This document shows positions 50,207 through 59,342 of a stretch of 62,801 nt of DNA, in pieces. This stretch comes from UBA6987 sp045616945 (GTDB lineage: Bacteria; Bacillota; Clostridia; Lachnospirales; Lachnospiraceae), in the NCBI GenBank assembly GCA_045616945.1, contig JAZLHR010000127.1, forward strand, positions 1 through 62,801, read 5' to 3'. A program made the translations under genes and the position numbers. Each line of letters starts with the position of its first letter. Position 1 is the first letter of the stretch. Under the pieces are notes generated by a model. The model had not been told where the DNA came from, did no database searches, and was given only the letters and a program-made list of their open reading frames with translations.

Positions 50207-51364
50207 ATGGAAATTTATCTTGATAATTCCGCGACGACACAGGTAGCTCCCGCCGTACGCGAAGAAATGCTGGCATCGCTCGGTGAAGAATTCGGCAATC
50301 CTTCCTCTTTGCACAGGAAGGGCTCCCATGCCGAAGAAATCGTGAAGCTTGCCCGCAGGCGTATCGCCGAGACCCTGAAAGTCAATGAGAAAACCATCTT
50401 TTTCACTTCCGGCGGTACGGAATCCAATAATCTGGCTTTGATCGGTACTGCCCGGGCCGTCAAACGGCGCGGAGACCATATTATTATTTCTTCCATCGAG
50501 CATCCTTCCGTAGATGCCACCGCTGCCTATCTGGAGGATAACGGCTTTTCGGTGACAAGGCTTCCAGTGACGCAGGAAGGCCTGGTGGAGCCAGCTTCCC
50601 TGTCGGCTGCGTTGACGGACCGTACCGTGCTTGTATCGGTCATGATGGTGAATAACGAGGTCGGCAGCCGTCAGCCTGTCGAGGCGTTATCAAAAATCAC
50701 CAAGCAATATAATGAAAATATCATTTTCCACGTGGATGCGGTGCAGGGATACGGAAAATTCCGCATCTATCCGCAGCGGATGGGGATCGATCTGCTTTCC
50801 GTGTCCGGCCATAAGATCCACGGCCCGAAGGGCATCGGTTTTCTGTATGTCGGGGAAAAAGTACGTCTGCAGCCCCTGCTTCACGGCGGCGAGCAGCAGA
50901 TGGGACTGCGCAGCGGGACGGAAAACGTTCCTGGGATCGTGGGTATCGGCAAGGCAGCCGAGCTGGTCTATACGGATGCGGAACAGAGCTGGGACCGCAT
51001 GTACAGCCTGAAGGAGCGTCTGCAGGAAGGCCTGGGAGCTCTCGAAAATGTCACCGTCAACGGTCCGCGCAGCCGGGAACAGTCGGCGCCTCATATCGTG
51101 AGCGCGACCTTTCACGGTGTCCGGAGCGAAGTCCTGCTCCATGCTTTGGAAGATAAAGGCATCTATGTTTCCGCCGGAAGCGCCTGTTCCAGTCATCATA
51201 AAGGCGTCAGCCCGACGCTTGCCGGGATCGGCCTCGGAAAGGAAGCCGCCGGTTCCACCCTGCGTTTCAGCCTCTGCGAATGGACGACAGAGGAGGAGAT
51301 CGACCGTACCGTTCAGATTGTGAGCGAGCTGCTTCCCGTCCTGCGCCGTTTTGTCAGAAGATAA
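50207..51364 (+). CDS. Cysteine desulfurase (NifS/IscS family)
   Basis: PLP enzyme that takes sulfur from cysteine as a persulfide, 385 residues. It starts MEIYLDNSATTQVAP; the PLP lysine is K203 in SVSGHKIHGPKG, and the catalytic Cys is C327 in GSACSSHHKG, in a long class-I-like loop. The gene is immediately upstream of thiI, the arrangement of the dedicated NifZ-ThiI pair for tRNA 4-thiouridine in Bacillus, so its main role is probably sulfur supply to ThiI. Confidence 0.94.
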   Translation: MEIYLDNSATTQVAPAVREEMLASLGEEFGNPSSLHRKGSHAEEIVKLARRRIAETLKVNEKTIFFTSGGTESNNLALIGTARAVKRRGDHIIISSIEHPSVDATAAYLEDNGFSVTRLPVTQEGLVEPASLSAALTDRTVLVSVMMVNNEVGSRQPVEALSKITKQYNENIIFHVDAVQGYGKFRIYPQRMGIDLLSVSGHKIHGPKGIGFLYVGEKVRLQPLLHGGEQQMGLRSGTENVPGIVGIGKAAELVYTDAEQSWDRMYSLKERLQEGLGALENVTVNGPRSREQSAPHIVSATFHGVRSEVLLHALEDKGIYVSAGSACSSHHKGVSPTLAGIGLGKEAAGSTLRFSLCEWTTEEEIDRTVQIVSELLPVLRRFVRR

Positions 51365-51381
51365 TCATCCGGAGGGATCCT

Positions 51382-52566
51382 ATGGAATTTCATGCATTAC
51401 TTATCAAATATGCCGAGATCGGCGTGAAGGGCAAAAACCGCTACATTTTCGAAGACAAGCTGGTCAGCCGGTGCAGCGAGGCTCTGAAAAAGCTTCCGGT
51501 CCGTTTTAATGTATTTAAGCGTACCGGCCGTATCTACGCGGCCGCGGAAGAACCGTTTGTCCTGGAAGACGCGGCGGAAGCGCTGCAGCATGTGTTCGGG
51601 ATCGCGGGCATCTGCCCTCTGGTCCAGCTTCCTTTGATGAAGCCGGAGGAACTGCTGCGGGCGGCCGTGAAATATGTCGGCGAGATGTATCCGGAAGGGA
51701 CCGGTTCCTTTAAGGTCGTCGCTACCCGTGCCAATAAAGCCTATCCCTGGGATTCCAACGAGATCAACCGTAAGGTCGGAGAGGCGGTCCTGCAGGCATA
51801 TCCCGGCATGACCGTGGATGTCCATCACCCGGACATCATGCTCCGGATCGAGATCCGTCAGGAGATCAATATCTATTCCAAGGTACTGCCCGGCCCCGGC
51901 GGGATGCCTCTCGGTACCAACGGCAAGGCCATGCTGCTGCTTTCCGGCGGTATCGACAGCCCCGTAGCCGGATATATGGTCGCCAAGCGCGGCGTGGTGA
52001 TCGAGGCCGTGTATTTCCATGCTCCGCCTTATACCAGCGACCGTGCCAAGCAGAAGGTCGTGGACCTGGCAAGGATCATCAGTGCCTATACAGGACCGAT
52101 CCGTCTGCACGTGATCAATTTTACGGAACCGCAGCTGCATATCTACGAAAATGCACCGCATGATGAACTTACGATCATTATGCGCCGGTATTTGATGCGG
52201 ATTGCCGAGCGTCTGGCCGCCGAAAACGGCTGTCAGGCGTTAGTGACCGGCGAATCCATCGGTCAGGTCGCCTCTCAGACGGTTTCCAGTCTTGCCGTGA
52301 CGAATGAAGTCTGCCGGCTGCCTGTGTTTCGCCCCCTGATCGCGTTCGATAAGCAGGATATCGTTGATCTGTCTGTGAAGATCGGTACTTATGAGACCTC
52401 CATCCAGCCCTATGAAGACTGCTGTACCATATTTGTGGCGAAGCATCCGGTGACCAAACCGAATCTGCAGGTCATTCTGCGATCCGAAGATAAGCTCGGG
52501 ATAAAGATGGATGAACTCATCGAAGCAGCTGTTCTTTCGGATGAGATCATTCTCTGCAAAGATTGA
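51382..52566 (+). CDS. thiI: tRNA 4-thiouridine synthase ThiI
   Basis: Adenylates and thiolates U8 of tRNA, 394 residues. The start at 51382 follows GGAGGG. Domains: ferredoxin-like, THUMP (RADAFVKYVGEMYPE region), and the PP-loop ATP pyrophosphatase motif LLLSGGIDSPVAGYM, then ALVTGESIGQVASQT and the conserved Cys segment PYEDCCTIFVAKHP. The C-terminal rhodanese domain of the E. coli enzyme is absent, as usual in Firmicutes, where the adjacent desulfurase donates sulfur directly. Confidence 0.95.
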   Translation: MEFHALLIKYAEIGVKGKNRYIFEDKLVSRCSEALKKLPVRFNVFKRTGRIYAAAEEPFVLEDAAEALQHVFGIAGICPLVQLPLMKPEELLRAAVKYVGEMYPEGTGSFKVVATRANKAYPWDSNEINRKVGEAVLQAYPGMTVDVHHPDIMLRIEIRQEINIYSKVLPGPGGMPLGTNGKAMLLLSGGIDSPVAGYMVAKRGVVIEAVYFHAPPYTSDRAKQKVVDLARIISAYTGPIRLHVINFTEPQLHIYENAPHDELTIIMRRYLMRIAERLAAENGCQALVTGESIGQVASQTVSSLAVTNEVCRLPVFRPLIAFDKQDIVDLSVKIGTYETSIQPYEDCCTIFVAKHPVTKPNLQVILRSEDKLGIKMDELIEAAVLSDEIILCKD

Positions 52567-52580
52567 GACTGCAGCAAAAC

Positions 52581-52604
52581 AGCCCGCCATCAGGCGGGCT
52601 GCGC
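52581..52604 (-). terminator. Terminator between thiI and the convergent HPr-like gene
   Basis: Perfect stem AGCCCGCC / GGCGGGCT with ATCA loop (52581-52600). On the minus strand it is followed by GTTTTGC, so it mainly serves the HPr-like gene. Confidence 0.65.
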
Positions 52605-52618
52605 AGAAATGGGGTCGA

Positions 52619-52852
52619 TCAAGGTGCAAGAAAAGGCTGCAGCGCTTGTTGAATCTGCGGGAATTCCTTTTCGTTGTAGATAAGAACGTCGATCGGTTTG
52701 GCCAGATTCAGACTGAAAATACCCATAATGGATTTTCCGTCAATCGTATAGCGCCCGGAGCACATATCGAAATCGCTCTCGAACGCGGAAACCGTATTGA
52801 CAAATTCTTTTACCTTGTCGATCGAATTAAGCAATACACGTACCTGCTTCAT
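52619..52852 (-). CDS. HPr-like protein without phospho-histidine
   Basis: A 77-residue protein with the HPr fold pattern: the segment DGKSIMGIFSLNLAKP matches the HPr serine-46 region (here S41) and is followed by the last strand and helix. The N-terminal GIHARPA motif that carries the PTS phosphohistidine is absent (SIDKVKEF instead), and the protein has no histidine at all. It therefore cannot carry phosphate for sugar uptake; like Crh it might only signal through the serine. AAGGAGG precedes the ATG. It is a single gene, divergent from mtaB. Confidence 0.8.
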   Translation of the reverse strand: MKQVRVLLNSIDKVKEFVNTVSAFESDFDMCSGRYTIDGKSIMGIFSLNLAKPIDVLIYNEKEFPQIQQALQPFLAP

Positions 52853-52933
52853 TCGAGCCTCCTTCCATTTGTTTTTTTACGTCTCAACTGTCTCTATTGT
52901 ATGCAATAGGCGGTGGGATGTCAAGGAGATTTT

Positions 52934-54235
52934 ATGGTTTATTCCGCTGCGATACACACCCTGGGCTGCAAGGTCAACAGCTATGAATCCGATGCCATGG
53001 AACGTCTGCTGACAGAGGCCGGTTTCCGCTTTGTCCCCTTTGACGAGCCCGCGGATGTGTATATTGTCAATACCTGTTCGGTGACCAATATCGCCGACCG
53101 GAAATCCCGTCAGATGCTCCACCGCGCCAGAACGCAGAACCCGGAAGCCGTGATCGCTGCCGTCGGATGCTTCGCGCAGGCGGAGGGGGAAAAGCTGCTG
53201 GACGATGCCGCAGACCTTGTCCTCGGAAATGAAAAGAAGAGCCATATCGTTCCTTTGATCACGGCCTTCCTGGAAAATCGCAGAAAAACGGCTGAAGTCA
53301 CCGATATGACTTTCTGCCGCAGCTACGATGAAATGCCCGCGAACTGCTCCGAACATACCCGCGCGTTTTTGAAGATCGAAGACGGATGCAATCAGTTCTG
53401 CTCCTACTGCCGCATCCCTTATGTGCGCGGCCGCGTGCGCAGCAGATCGGAAGAGGCCGTTTTGGAAGAAGCCCGGCGTCTGCTGGACGGCGGCTTTAAG
53501 GAATTGGTCCTGACGGGGATCCATCTCAGCTCTTACGGCCTGGATTCGCAGGGCGATGCCGGTACAGGCGCATCCTACGGCCTGCCGCTGCTGAAGCTCC
53601 TGGAAAAGCTGGATGGCCTTCCCGGGCTGGCGCGAATCCGTCTCGGGTCGTTGGAGCCCCGCATCATTACCGAAGAAAATGCGGCCCGGCTGAAGGCGAT
53701 TTCGCATCTTTGCCCGCATTTCCATCTGTCTTTGCAGAGCGGCTGTGACGGAACGCTGCTGCGTATGAACCGCCGCTATACGGCAGATGAGTTCTATGAA
53801 AAAATGTGCCTTCTGCGCGACACCTTTGACCGGCCTGCCCTGACAACGGACGTGATTGTCGGTTTTCCGGGCGAAACGGAAGAGGAATTTGAAAGCACAT
53901 TTCGTTTTCTGGAAAAGGCTTCCTTTTACGAAACACATATTTTCAAATATTCCAGGCGCAGCGGGACCGTGGCGGACCGTTTACCGGGACAGCTGACAGA
54001 TAAGCAGAAGACTGCCCGTGCAAAGCGGCTTGCCGAATTGAATGCTGTCAACAAAGACAGATACTGCGCAGCCTTTTTCGGCGAAGCCAGAGAGGTGCTG
54101 TTGGAAGAACAGCTGCCGGACGGGCGCTGGGCTGGCTTTACACCGGAATATGTCCGCCTGGCGGAGGCTATTCCCGGAGCCGCTTCCGGAGAACTGCGCT
54201 CCGTGGAGGTTTCCCGCAGCTCTTTGATACTCTGA
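52934..54235 (+). CDS. mtaB: tRNA t6A37 methylthiotransferase MtaB
   Basis: Radical-SAM enzyme that adds a methylthio group to t6A37 of tRNA, 433 residues. The ATG at 52934 follows AAGGAG. The N-terminal UPF0004 domain has three cluster cysteines (HTLGCKVNSYE, VNTCSVT, AVGCFAQ); the radical-SAM core has C-N-Q-F-C-S-Y-C (CxxxCxxC) followed by RIPYVRGRVRSR; a C-terminal TRAM domain follows. The LGCKVN start and YVRGR distinguish MtaB from MiaB. Confidence 0.93.
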   Translation: MVYSAAIHTLGCKVNSYESDAMERLLTEAGFRFVPFDEPADVYIVNTCSVTNIADRKSRQMLHRARTQNPEAVIAAVGCFAQAEGEKLLDDAADLVLGNEKKSHIVPLITAFLENRRKTAEVTDMTFCRSYDEMPANCSEHTRAFLKIEDGCNQFCSYCRIPYVRGRVRSRSEEAVLEEARRLLDGGFKELVLTGIHLSSYGLDSQGDAGTGASYGLPLLKLLEKLDGLPGLARIRLGSLEPRIITEENAARLKAISHLCPHFHLSLQSGCDGTLLRMNRRYTADEFYEKMCLLRDTFDRPALTTDVIVGFPGETEEEFESTFRFLEKASFYETHIFKYSRRSGTVADRLPGQLTDKQKTARAKRLAELNAVNKDRYCAAFFGEAREVLLEEQLPDGRWAGFTPEYVRLAEAIPGAASGELRSVEVSRSSLIL

Positions 54236-54319
54236 TCCGGGCTTTTCTGTTTGGGTCCCGCATTTTCAGAACGTTTTGTTCCATTTGATTCTATTTATTC
54301 CAGTAGGAGGATGATCACT

Positions 54320-55780
54320 ATGCCCTGCACGACGATTCTTGTCGGTAAAAAAGCCAGCTTTGACGGCTCGACTATGGTTGCCAGAACGGAAGACTACAAG
54401 TTCAGTCCCAAGAAGCTGAAGGTAATGCTGCCCTCCGAGCAGCCCCGCGTTTATAAGACTGTTACTTCACATCTGGAAATCGAACTTCCGGAAGAGCCGC
54501 TGCGCTATACCTGCACGCCGAATTGCATTCCCGACCGCGGTGCCTGGTGCGCCAGCGGGATCAATGCGGAAAATGTCGGTATGACGGCTACCGAGACCCT
54601 GACGGCCAATTCCGTTCTGCTTGCGGCGGATCCGATGGTGAATTATCAAAAAGCGGAAGAGGGCCGTGAGGAGATCCCCGGAGGCATCGGCGAGGAAGAT
54701 ATCGTGCTTCTTGTATTGCCTTATATCCGCAGCGCCAGAGAAGGCGTGCTGCGTCTCGGAAAGCTGCTGGAAACCTACGGCACCTACGAAAAGAACGGTA
54801 TCGCTTTCAATGACGCGGATGAATGCTGGTGGCTGGAAACCATCGGCGGACATCATTGGATCGCAAGACGGGTGCAGGACGATGAAGTCGCCATCATGCC
54901 GAATCAGCTGGGCATCGACCGGTTCGATCTGGAAGATGCGTTCGGTGCACAGCAGAATTTCCTCTGCGCGCCCGATATGCGGGAATTCCTGAAAGACCGG
55001 ATGTACTTCCGCGGCGGTTCCGTATTTAACCCCCGGCACGTATTCGGGACGGACAGTGACCGTGACCGTATGTACAATACGCCCCGTGCCTGGATGATCT
55101 CCAAGACGCTTTGCCCGAACACCTATCGCTGGTCCGGCGAGAATGCTGATTACAGACCCGACAGCAACAATATCCCCTGGTCGATGGTCCCCGAAAGACC
55201 GTTAAAGGTCGAAGATGTCAGAAACATTCTTGCCCTGTATTATCAAAGGACCCCTTACGATCCTTACGGCGACGGCCCCGAAAGCGGCAAGTACCGCCCC
55301 ATCGCTACGCCCAGAACGAATGTGACCTCCGTGTGCCAGCTGCGCGGCTATATGCCGAAACAGCTGCAGGCGATCCATTGGATCTCCTTTGCGACGACGC
55401 ATATCACCGGCCTTGTTCCGCAGTATGCGAACGTGAATAAGACGCCTGCGTACTTCTGTAATGTCGAAAACCGGCCTTCCACCGACAATTTCTGCTGGGC
55501 CAGCCACATTCTTGCGGCTGTTGCAGAGCCTCATTTTGCCGATATGGTCAAAATCACGGAGGCATATCAGGATAAGGTCCTGACGGACGGCCTGGAAGTG
55601 CTGTATGAGTACGATGCCAAGGTGATCGAAGGCGGAGATATTTCGCTGCTGGAGGAAGCCAACGAAAAGATCGCTGCCTCCACTCAGAAGAATACCGATA
55701 AGATCCTGGACGAAACCATGGAATTGTCCCGTCTGCTCAACAAGGTGTTTTTCCACAGAGAAGATTATTATCGTAAATAG
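54320..55780 (+). CDS. C69-family (PepD) dipeptidase
   Basis: Ntn-hydrolase dipeptidase, 486 residues. The start at 54320, nine bases after TAGGAGG, gives MPCTTILVGKKASFDGSTMVARTED; Cys3 would become the N-terminal nucleophile after removal of the first residues. Other family segments: GINAENVGMTATETL, WWLETIGGHHWIARRVQDDEVAIMPNQ, and VPEPLKVEDVRN-like sequence. No signal peptide, so cytosolic. The next gene (YggS) starts ten bases downstream and is probably cotranscribed. Confidence 0.9.
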   Translation: MPCTTILVGKKASFDGSTMVARTEDYKFSPKKLKVMLPSEQPRVYKTVTSHLEIELPEEPLRYTCTPNCIPDRGAWCASGINAENVGMTATETLTANSVLLAADPMVNYQKAEEGREEIPGGIGEEDIVLLVLPYIRSAREGVLRLGKLLETYGTYEKNGIAFNDADECWWLETIGGHHWIARRVQDDEVAIMPNQLGIDRFDLEDAFGAQQNFLCAPDMREFLKDRMYFRGGSVFNPRHVFGTDSDRDRMYNTPRAWMISKTLCPNTYRWSGENADYRPDSNNIPWSMVPERPLKVEDVRNILALYYQRTPYDPYGDGPESGKYRPIATPRTNVTSVCQLRGYMPKQLQAIHWISFATTHITGLVPQYANVNKTPAYFCNVENRPSTDNFCWASHILAAVAEPHFADMVKITEAYQDKVLTDGLEVLYEYDAKVIEGGDISLLEEANEKIAASTQKNTDKILDETMELSRLLNKVFFHREDYYRK

Positions 55781-55789
55781 GAGCGGGAT

Positions 55790-56482
55790 ATGATTCGGGA
55801 TTCCATTGAAAATGTTCGGCAGCGGATGGCTGCCGCTGCGGTCCGTGCCGGCCGCAGACCGGAGGATGTGACCCTCATCGCCGTCAGCAAGACCAACCCG
55901 GCGGAGGCTGTTCTGGAGGCGGCTGCCTGCGGCCAGACCGAATTCGGAGAAAATAAGGCGCAGGAAATGGCTGCGAAAATGGATCAGACCCCGGATAACC
56001 TTCATTGGCATTTTATCGGCAACCTGCAGCGCAATAAAGTGAAATATGTCGTCGGCAGAGCCGTACTGATCCATTCGGTGAATTCGCTGGAGCTGGCGCA
56101 GGAGATCGAACGGCTCTCCGCCAAACGCGGCCTGATTTCGAAGATCCTCATCGAAGTGAATATCGCTTCGGAGGAGACCAAGCACGGGCTCGACGCCGAT
56201 GCCGCCGAGGCTTTGGTGCGGGCCGTATCCGCGATGGAGCATATTGAGATCGACGGGCTGGTGGCGATCGCGCCTCCGACAGAGGATCCGGAAGACAACC
56301 GGAAATATTTCCGGGAAATGTTCCGCCTGCGGGAAAAACTGCAGGCACTCCGGCTTCCGCGCGCTCCGCTGCGGGAACTTTCCATGGGGATGACCGGTGA
56401 TTTTGAAGTGGCGGTGGAAGAGGGCGCTACTTTTATCCGTGTGGGTACAGCGATCTTCGGGAAAAGAAACTACCAGGTATAG
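55790..56482 (+). CDS. YggS/PLPBP-family PLP homeostasis protein
   Basis: A 230-residue TIM-barrel protein binding pyridoxal phosphate at K34 (LIAVSKTNPAEA). Other hallmarks: TEFGENKAQEMAAK, WHFIGNLQRNKVKYV and LSMGMTGDFEVAVEEGATFIRVGTAIFG. It buffers PLP and affects amino acid balance. In many Firmicutes it lies next to sepF (ylmE); here it is instead coupled to a dipeptidase and stands upstream of an Lrp regulator. Confidence 0.94.
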   Translation: MIRDSIENVRQRMAAAAVRAGRRPEDVTLIAVSKTNPAEAVLEAAACGQTEFGENKAQEMAAKMDQTPDNLHWHFIGNLQRNKVKYVVGRAVLIHSVNSLELAQEIERLSAKRGLISKILIEVNIASEETKHGLDADAAEALVRAVSAMEHIEIDGLVAIAPPTEDPEDNRKYFREMFRLREKLQALRLPRAPLRELSMGMTGDFEVAVEEGATFIRVGTAIFGKRNYQV

Positions 56483-56530
56483 GCTCTGAGAGATCTTTTG
56501 AAATAATTTGAAAAAGTCATACAAATTCTA

Positions 56531-56559
56531 TTGAACTTTCGTTTCTTTTGTGATAGATT
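56531..56559 (+). promoter_or_regulatory. Promoter of the Lrp-type regulator
   Basis: TTGAAC at 56531-56536, 17-bp spacer, TAGATT at 56554-56559 with TGA before it (extended -10). Confidence 0.65.
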
Positions 56560-56587
56560 AAGTTTATTAAGTACGTGAGGTGCTGCT

Positions 56588-57046
56588 ATGGATCACATAG
56601 ACAGAAAGTTATTGAGCCTTCTCCAGGAAAATGCCCGTTATTCCCTGAAACAGCTTTCGGAAATCGTGTATCTTTCTTCGCCTGCGGTCGCTGCAAGAAT
56701 CGAGAGACTGGAGCGCGATAACATGATCGTCGGTTATCACGCCGAAGCGAATCTGGAAAAGCTCGGGTATCATATCACCGCCTTTATCAATATCCAGATC
56801 CCTCCCAAGAACAAGCCTGCCTTCGTGGAATTCATCAAGAAGGTTTCCAATGTGCTGGAATGCGATCTGGTATCCGGCAGCTATACGATGATGGTGAAAG
56901 CCGTATTTCCTTCGACCAGCGATCTGGACAGCTTTATTACGCAGCTCCAGTTCTACGGCCCCACGGAAACGCACATCGTCTTCTCTGAGCCCGTGCCTCA
57001 CCGCGGCATCCGCCTGCTGGAAGAGGAACCCGCTCCCAAGGATTGA
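56588..57046 (+). CDS. Lrp/AsnC-family transcriptional regulator
   Basis: A 152-residue protein. The N-terminal HTH reads MDHIDRKLLSLLQENARYSLKQLSE then SPAVAARIERLERDNMI, the C-terminal RAM ligand domain contains YHITAFINIQIPP, CDLVSGSYTMMVKAVFPSTSDLDSFI. Such proteins sense amino acids. It lies directly after the dipeptidase-YggS pair, so it may regulate them or itself. GAGGTGCTGCT gives the ribosome binding site. Followed by its own terminator. Confidence 0.93.
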   Translation: MDHIDRKLLSLLQENARYSLKQLSEIVYLSSPAVAARIERLERDNMIVGYHAEANLEKLGYHITAFINIQIPPKNKPAFVEFIKKVSNVLECDLVSGSYTMMVKAVFPSTSDLDSFITQLQFYGPTETHIVFSEPVPHRGIRLLEEEPAPKD

Positions 57047-57074
57047 TCCTTTGACTGTCCGGTCACATCTGTCT

Positions 57075-57112
57075 TCACCCGTTTCCTTCTGCGGAGACGG
57101 GTGATTTTATTT
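57075..57112 (+). terminator. Intrinsic terminator after the Lrp-type gene
   Basis: TCACCCGTTTCC (57075-57086) pairs with CGGAGACGGGTGA (57092-57104), followed by TTTTATTT. Confidence 0.8.
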
Positions 57113-57177
57113 CCCGGTGTAGTTCTCTTTCAGAACTGATAGGTGGCCGATCACTAAAATACAGTTGTCCTGTCACG

Positions 57178-57206
57178 AAAAAAGCGCCCGGCGGCAGCCG
57201 GACGCC
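57178..57206 (-). terminator. Intrinsic terminator of upp
   Basis: On the minus strand, GCGTCCGGC / GCCGGGCGC stem (57205-57184) followed by TTTTTT. Confidence 0.85.
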
Positions 57207-57223
57207 TATTTGACGGGATCAGA

Positions 57224-57853
57224 TCATTTCGTACCGAAGATACGGTCGCCTGCATCGCCCAGACCGGGGCAGATGTAAGCGTTTGCGTTCAGTTCTCTGT
57301 CGAGATTGCCGACATAGATCTGGACATCCGGATGTGCTTCGGAAAGCTTCTTAAGTCCTTCGGGAGCGGCGATGATGCACATGAACTTGATGTGCTTGCC
57401 GCCGTGGTTTTTGATGAAATCCACTGCTGCAACAGCACTGCCGCCGGTGGCAAGCATGGGGTCGAGGACAACGATCGTGCGTTCATCGATCGGATTCGGC
57501 AGCTTGCAGTAATATTCGTGAGGTTCGTGGGTCACTTCGTCGCGGTACAGACCGATATGACCGACTTTGGCGGTAGGGGTCAGGTTCATGATGCCCTGTA
57601 CCATACCGAGACCGGCGCGGAGAATGGGAACGACGGCGAGCTTACGGCCGCAGATTACGGGGGATTTGCACTTTTCAATAGGGGTCTCGACTTCAATATC
57701 TTCCAAAGGAAGATCACGCAGAGCTTCATAACCCATCAGGGTGGCGATTTCCTCGACCAGCTTGCGGAATTCATTCGTTCCGGTCCGCTTGTCGCGGAGC
57801 ATGGTGATCTTGTGTTTGATTAAAGGATGGGTCAGGATGGTTACGTTCTCCAT
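57224..57853 (-). CDS. upp: Uracil phosphoribosyltransferase
   Basis: Salvages uracil to UMP with PRPP, 209 residues. The start at 57853 gives MENVTILTHPLIKHKITMLRDKRT after AAAGGAG. The PRPP loop is VVLDPMLATGGSAVAAVDFI; RAGLGMVQGIMNLTP and the C-terminal uracil site AYICPGLGDAGDRIFGTK are canonical. A palindrome in its leader (57881-57896) may be regulatory. It is convergent with the Lrp gene and divergent from tyrS. Confidence 0.97.
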   Translation of the reverse strand: MENVTILTHPLIKHKITMLRDKRTGTNEFRKLVEEIATLMGYEALRDLPLEDIEVETPIEKCKSPVICGRKLAVVPILRAGLGMVQGIMNLTPTAKVGHIGLYRDEVTHEPHEYYCKLPNPIDERTIVVLDPMLATGGSAVAAVDFIKNHGGKHIKFMCIIAAPEGLKKLSEAHPDVQIYVGNLDRELNANAYICPGLGDAGDRIFGTK

Positions 57854-57880
57854 AATTGCACTCCTTTGGCGTATAGTAGG

Positions 57881-57896
57881 TGTTTCATACGAAACA
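57881..57896. repeat. Inverted repeat in the upp leader
   Basis: TGTTTC-ATAC-GAAACA, perfect 6-bp arms with a 4-base centre, between the upp start and its likely promoter (minus-strand extended -10 TGGTAGAAT at 57941-57933). A possible operator or short hairpin. Confidence 0.4.
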
Positions 57897-57992
57897 TCGG
57901 ATCGCAGCAGACAATAATTTGCATACAGCTTCATTCTACCACGCATTCCGAAAAATGAAAAGACAAAAACGGAAAATCACGAGATAATTGCG

Positions 57993-58021
57993 TTGACTTT
58001 CATTCTGTTCAAAGGTATCAT
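57993..58021 (+). promoter_or_regulatory. Promoter of tyrS
   Basis: TTGACT at 57993-57998, 17-bp spacer, TATCAT at 58016-58021. The short leader leaves no room for a T-box. Confidence 0.7.
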
Positions 58022-58063
58022 GATGAGGCGGTTTTTATCTAATCATGCCCGCGGGAGGACAGA

Positions 58064-59293
58064 ATGACTTTATATGACGAACTTGTTGCCAGAGGTCTGA
58101 TTGCTCAGGTAACAAATGAGGAAGAAATCAAAAAGATGATCAATGCCGGGAAGGCAACGTTTTATATCGGTTTTGACTGTACGGCTGACAGCCTGACGGC
58201 CGGCCATTTTATGGCTTTGACTCTTATGAAGCGTCTGCAGATGGGCGGCAACAAGCCCATTGCTTTGATCGGCGGGGGTACGACGATGATCGGTGATCCC
58301 TCCGGCCGTACGGATATGCGCAAAATGCTGACCCGGGAAGACATCAACCACAATGCGGAATGTTTCCGGAAGCAGATGGAGCGCTTCATCGATTTCGGCG
58401 AAAGCAAGGCTATGATGGTCAACAATGCCGACTGGCTGCTCAGCCTGAATTATGTGGATGTGCTGCGTGAGGTCGGTGCCTGCTTCAGTGTGAACAATAT
58501 GCTGCGCGCGGAATGCTACAAGCAGCGTATGGAGAAGGGCCTCAGCTTCTTCGAATTCAACTACATGATCATGCAGAGCTATGACTTCTATTATCTGTTC
58601 CAGCACTACGGCTGCAATATGCAGTTCGGCGGAGACGATCAGTGGTCCAATATGCTCGGCGGCACTGAACTTATCCGCAAAAAGCTCGGCAAGGATGCAC
58701 ACGCCATGACCATCACCCTGCTGACCGACTCTCAGGGCAAGAAGATGGGCAAGACGGCCGGCAACGCCGTATGGCTGGATACCAACAAGACGAGCCCCTA
58801 CGAGTTCTATCAGTATTGGCGCAATGTGGGTGACGCGGATGTAATGAAATGTATCCGTATGCTGACCTTCATCCCGATCGAGGAGATCGAAGCCATGGCT
58901 TCCTGGGAAGGCAGTCAGCTGAACCGTGCCAAGGAGATCCTGGCCTTTGAGCTTACGAAGATGGTCCACGGCGAAGAAGAAGCGAAAAAAGCGGAAGAGG
59001 CTTCCCGTTCCCTTTTCAGCGGACAGGGCACTGCCGATAATGCTCCGCTGTTTGAACTGGATCCTTCCGTATTGACCGATGGCTGCGTGGATGTCCTTCA
59101 GCTGCTGGTGCTTTCCGGCCTGAACGAGACCCGTTCCGATGCCCGCCGCGCCGTTCAGCAGGGCGGCGTCACTGCAGACGGCGAAAAAGTAACGGATTTC
59201 AAGGCTTCTTTCACGGCTGAGCAGCTTTCCGGCGACGGTATTATGCTGCGCCGCGGCAAAAAGAATTATTGCAGGATTTCTCTTAAGAAATAA
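58064..59293 (+). CDS. tyrS: Tyrosyl-tRNA synthetase
   Basis: Class I synthetase charging tRNA-Tyr, 409 residues. The HIGH-equivalent lies in SLTAGHFMALTLMKRL, tyrosine-binding residues in FNYMIMQSYDFYYLFQHYGC, and GGDDQWSNM and the KMSKS-equivalent GKKMGKTAGNAVWLD are clear. A C-terminal S4 domain (DVLQLLVLSGLNETRSDARRA) binds tRNA. The GKKMGKT form and length match the TyrS type lacking the TyrZ features. Monocistronic from its own promoter. Confidence 0.97.
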   Translation: MTLYDELVARGLIAQVTNEEEIKKMINAGKATFYIGFDCTADSLTAGHFMALTLMKRLQMGGNKPIALIGGGTTMIGDPSGRTDMRKMLTREDINHNAECFRKQMERFIDFGESKAMMVNNADWLLSLNYVDVLREVGACFSVNNMLRAECYKQRMEKGLSFFEFNYMIMQSYDFYYLFQHYGCNMQFGGDDQWSNMLGGTELIRKKLGKDAHAMTITLLTDSQGKKMGKTAGNAVWLDTNKTSPYEFYQYWRNVGDADVMKCIRMLTFIPIEEIEAMASWEGSQLNRAKEILAFELTKMVHGEEEAKKAEEASRSLFSGQGTADNAPLFELDPSVLTDGCVDVLQLLVLSGLNETRSDARRAVQQGGVTADGEKVTDFKASFTAEQLSGDGIMLRRGKKNYCRISLKK

Positions 59294-59313
59294 CTGTGCT
59301 GGCCCGAATCATC

Positions 59314-59342
59314 TTGACAATAGTTGAATTATGAAGTAAAAT
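59314..59342 (+). promoter_or_regulatory. Promoter of rny
   Basis: Perfect TTGACA at 59314-59319, 17-bp spacer, TAAAAT at 59337-59342. A 6-bp inverted repeat, AAAGTA-TAG-TACTTT (59346-59360), lies at the expected start of transcription. Confidence 0.8.

Noticed and set aside
57993..58063. T-box before tyrS
   Set aside because: The leader from the predicted promoter is only about 40 bases and lacks the T-box core sequence.
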